In this document: piece after piece, positions 5,254-5,851 of the stretch
Layout: the number at the start of each line of letters is the position of its first letter
Position numbering within the stretch: position 1 is the stretch's first letter
Assembly: GCA_029560455.1 (NCBI GenBank)
Contig: JAKQKW010000234.1
Span: forward strand, 1-5,851
Reading direction: 5' to 3'
DNA from: Candidatus Rifleibacteriota bacterium
GTDB lineage: Bacteria; Riflebacteria; Ozemobacteria; Ozemobacterales; Ozemobacteraceae
Length of the DNA stretch: 5,851 nt
Translations under genes and position numbers: made by a program
Notes under the pieces: generated by a model
Database searches by the model: none
What the model saw: only the letters and a program-made list of their open reading frames with translations
Told to the model about the DNA's origin: nothing

Positions 5254-5851
5254 TCAGCTGGCGCTGAGAGCCATTTCCATGTCTTCGTCAGAAATTTCGT
5301 AATTGTAATAGACGTCCTGGACGTCGTCATGTTCTTCGAGAGCGTCAACAAGCTTGAGAACTCTGGCGACATCGGCACCGGTAACTTTAACGGTGGTTTT
5401 CGGAACAGACATTACCTTGGCTTCTTCGACCTTCAGGCCCTTTTCGTCGAGAACCTGGCGGACGGCGAAGAATTCTGAGGGGGCGCTGTAGATTTCGAAA
5501 CCGTCTTCGATGGTCTTGAGGTCTTCGGCGCCGGCTTCGAGAACGATTTCCATCATTTCGTCTTCGGTTTTGCCCGGGTTACCTTCGCCGGGAAGGTAGA
5601 AGTAGCCCTTGGTTTCAAACATGAAAGACACGCAGCCGGGTACGCCCATGTTGCCGCCGTTTTTGCTGTAGATCTTGTTAACTTCGGAGACGGTGCGGTT
5701 GGTGTTGTCAGTCAGGCATCGGGCCATGACAGCAACGCCGCCGGGAGCGTAACCTTCATACATTACTTCTTCGTAGTTAACGCCTTCGAGTTCGCCGGTG
5801 CCTTTTTTAATGGCGCGCTCGATGTTGTCTTTCGGCATGTTGCAGTCTTTG
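5254..5851 (-). CDS. yebC: YebC/PmpR-family protein (DUF28), 5' end missing
   Basis: The visible 198 residues are the C-terminal part of a YebC/PmpR (TACO1-like) protein. The frame continues through the right edge: the codons before the internal ATG at 5838 read KDCN, matching the family's conserved segment before NMPKDNIERAIKKG. About 50-60 N-terminal residues are therefore outside, and that ATG is not the start. Family hallmarks include YEGYAPGGVAVM (27-38, counted from the internal Met), LTDNTNRTVSEV (42-53), SKNGGNMG (58-65), LEAGAEDL (100-107) and the C-terminal DDVQDVYYNYEISDE. Members have been described as DNA-binding transcription regulators and, more recently, as ribosome-associated factors that help translate proline-rich stretches; the sequence does not decide between these. 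The gene often precedes ruvC-ruvA-ruvB in bacteria. Here ruvA follows directly, after a terminator-like hairpin. Confidence 0.95.
   Translation of the reverse strand, partial: KDCNMPKDNIERAIKKGTGELEGVNYEEVMYEGYAPGGVAVMARCLTDNTNRTVSEVNKIYSKNGGNMGVPGCVSFMFETKGYFYLPGEGNPGKTEDEMMEIVLEAGAEDLKTIEDGFEIYSAPSEFFAVRQVLDEKGLKVEEAKVMSVPKTTVKVTGADVARVLKLVDALEEHDDVQDVYYNYEISDEDMEMALSAS

Noticed and set aside
5254..5838. Complete 194-residue YebC starting at the ATG at 5838
   Set aside because: The frame stays open upstream to the edge, and this Met is the conserved internal Met of the NMPKDN segment; the family has about 60 more N-terminal residues.

Overview
The window is a compact bacterial DNA-repair and recombination block read entirely from the minus strand. 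In transcription order (high to low coordinate) it holds the C-terminal three quarters or so of a YebC/PmpR-family gene (cut by the right edge), ruvA, ruvB, mutS, and the first 156 codons of an unrecognised gene that overlaps the end of mutS and runs off the left edge. No rRNA, tRNA, CRISPR array, transposase or phage gene was found. Base composition is moderately GC-rich by eye and codon use looks uniform across all five genes, so nothing suggests recent transfer. The protein sequences are clear bacterial orthologues, but I cannot place the organism to phylum: the yebC-ruv linkage is shared by many Gram-negative lineages, while ruvB directly followed by mutS is not an arrangement I recognise from model organisms.

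Region by region: 5254-5851 is yebC (partial). 5151-5253 is a short gap dominated by a 15-bp imperfect inverted repeat followed by six T on the coding strand, which looks like a rho-independent terminator placed directly in front of the ruvA ribosome binding site. A 29-codon reading frame runs through it and ends in an ATGA overlap with ruvA. 4545-5150 is ruvA. 4238-4544 is an unusually long ruvA-ruvB gap with no convincing gene, but with a long imperfect inverted repeat and AT-rich palindromes. 3122-4237 is ruvB, 461-3085 is mutS after a 36-base gap, and 1-468 is the unknown gene, overlapping mutS by 8 bases.

RuvA and RuvB together form the Holliday-junction branch-migration motor, and MutS recognises mismatches and starts their repair. 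The ruvC resolvase gene, often between yebC and ruvA, is absent here, and mutL is not visible. The most interesting points are the terminator or attenuator in front of ruvA with its possible leader ORF, the interrupted ruvA-ruvB pair, a candidate sliding-clamp binding motif at the very C-terminus of RuvB (MutS has one too), and the translationally coupled unknown gene behind mutS. None of these amounts to clear evidence for a new system; the window is mostly housekeeping.
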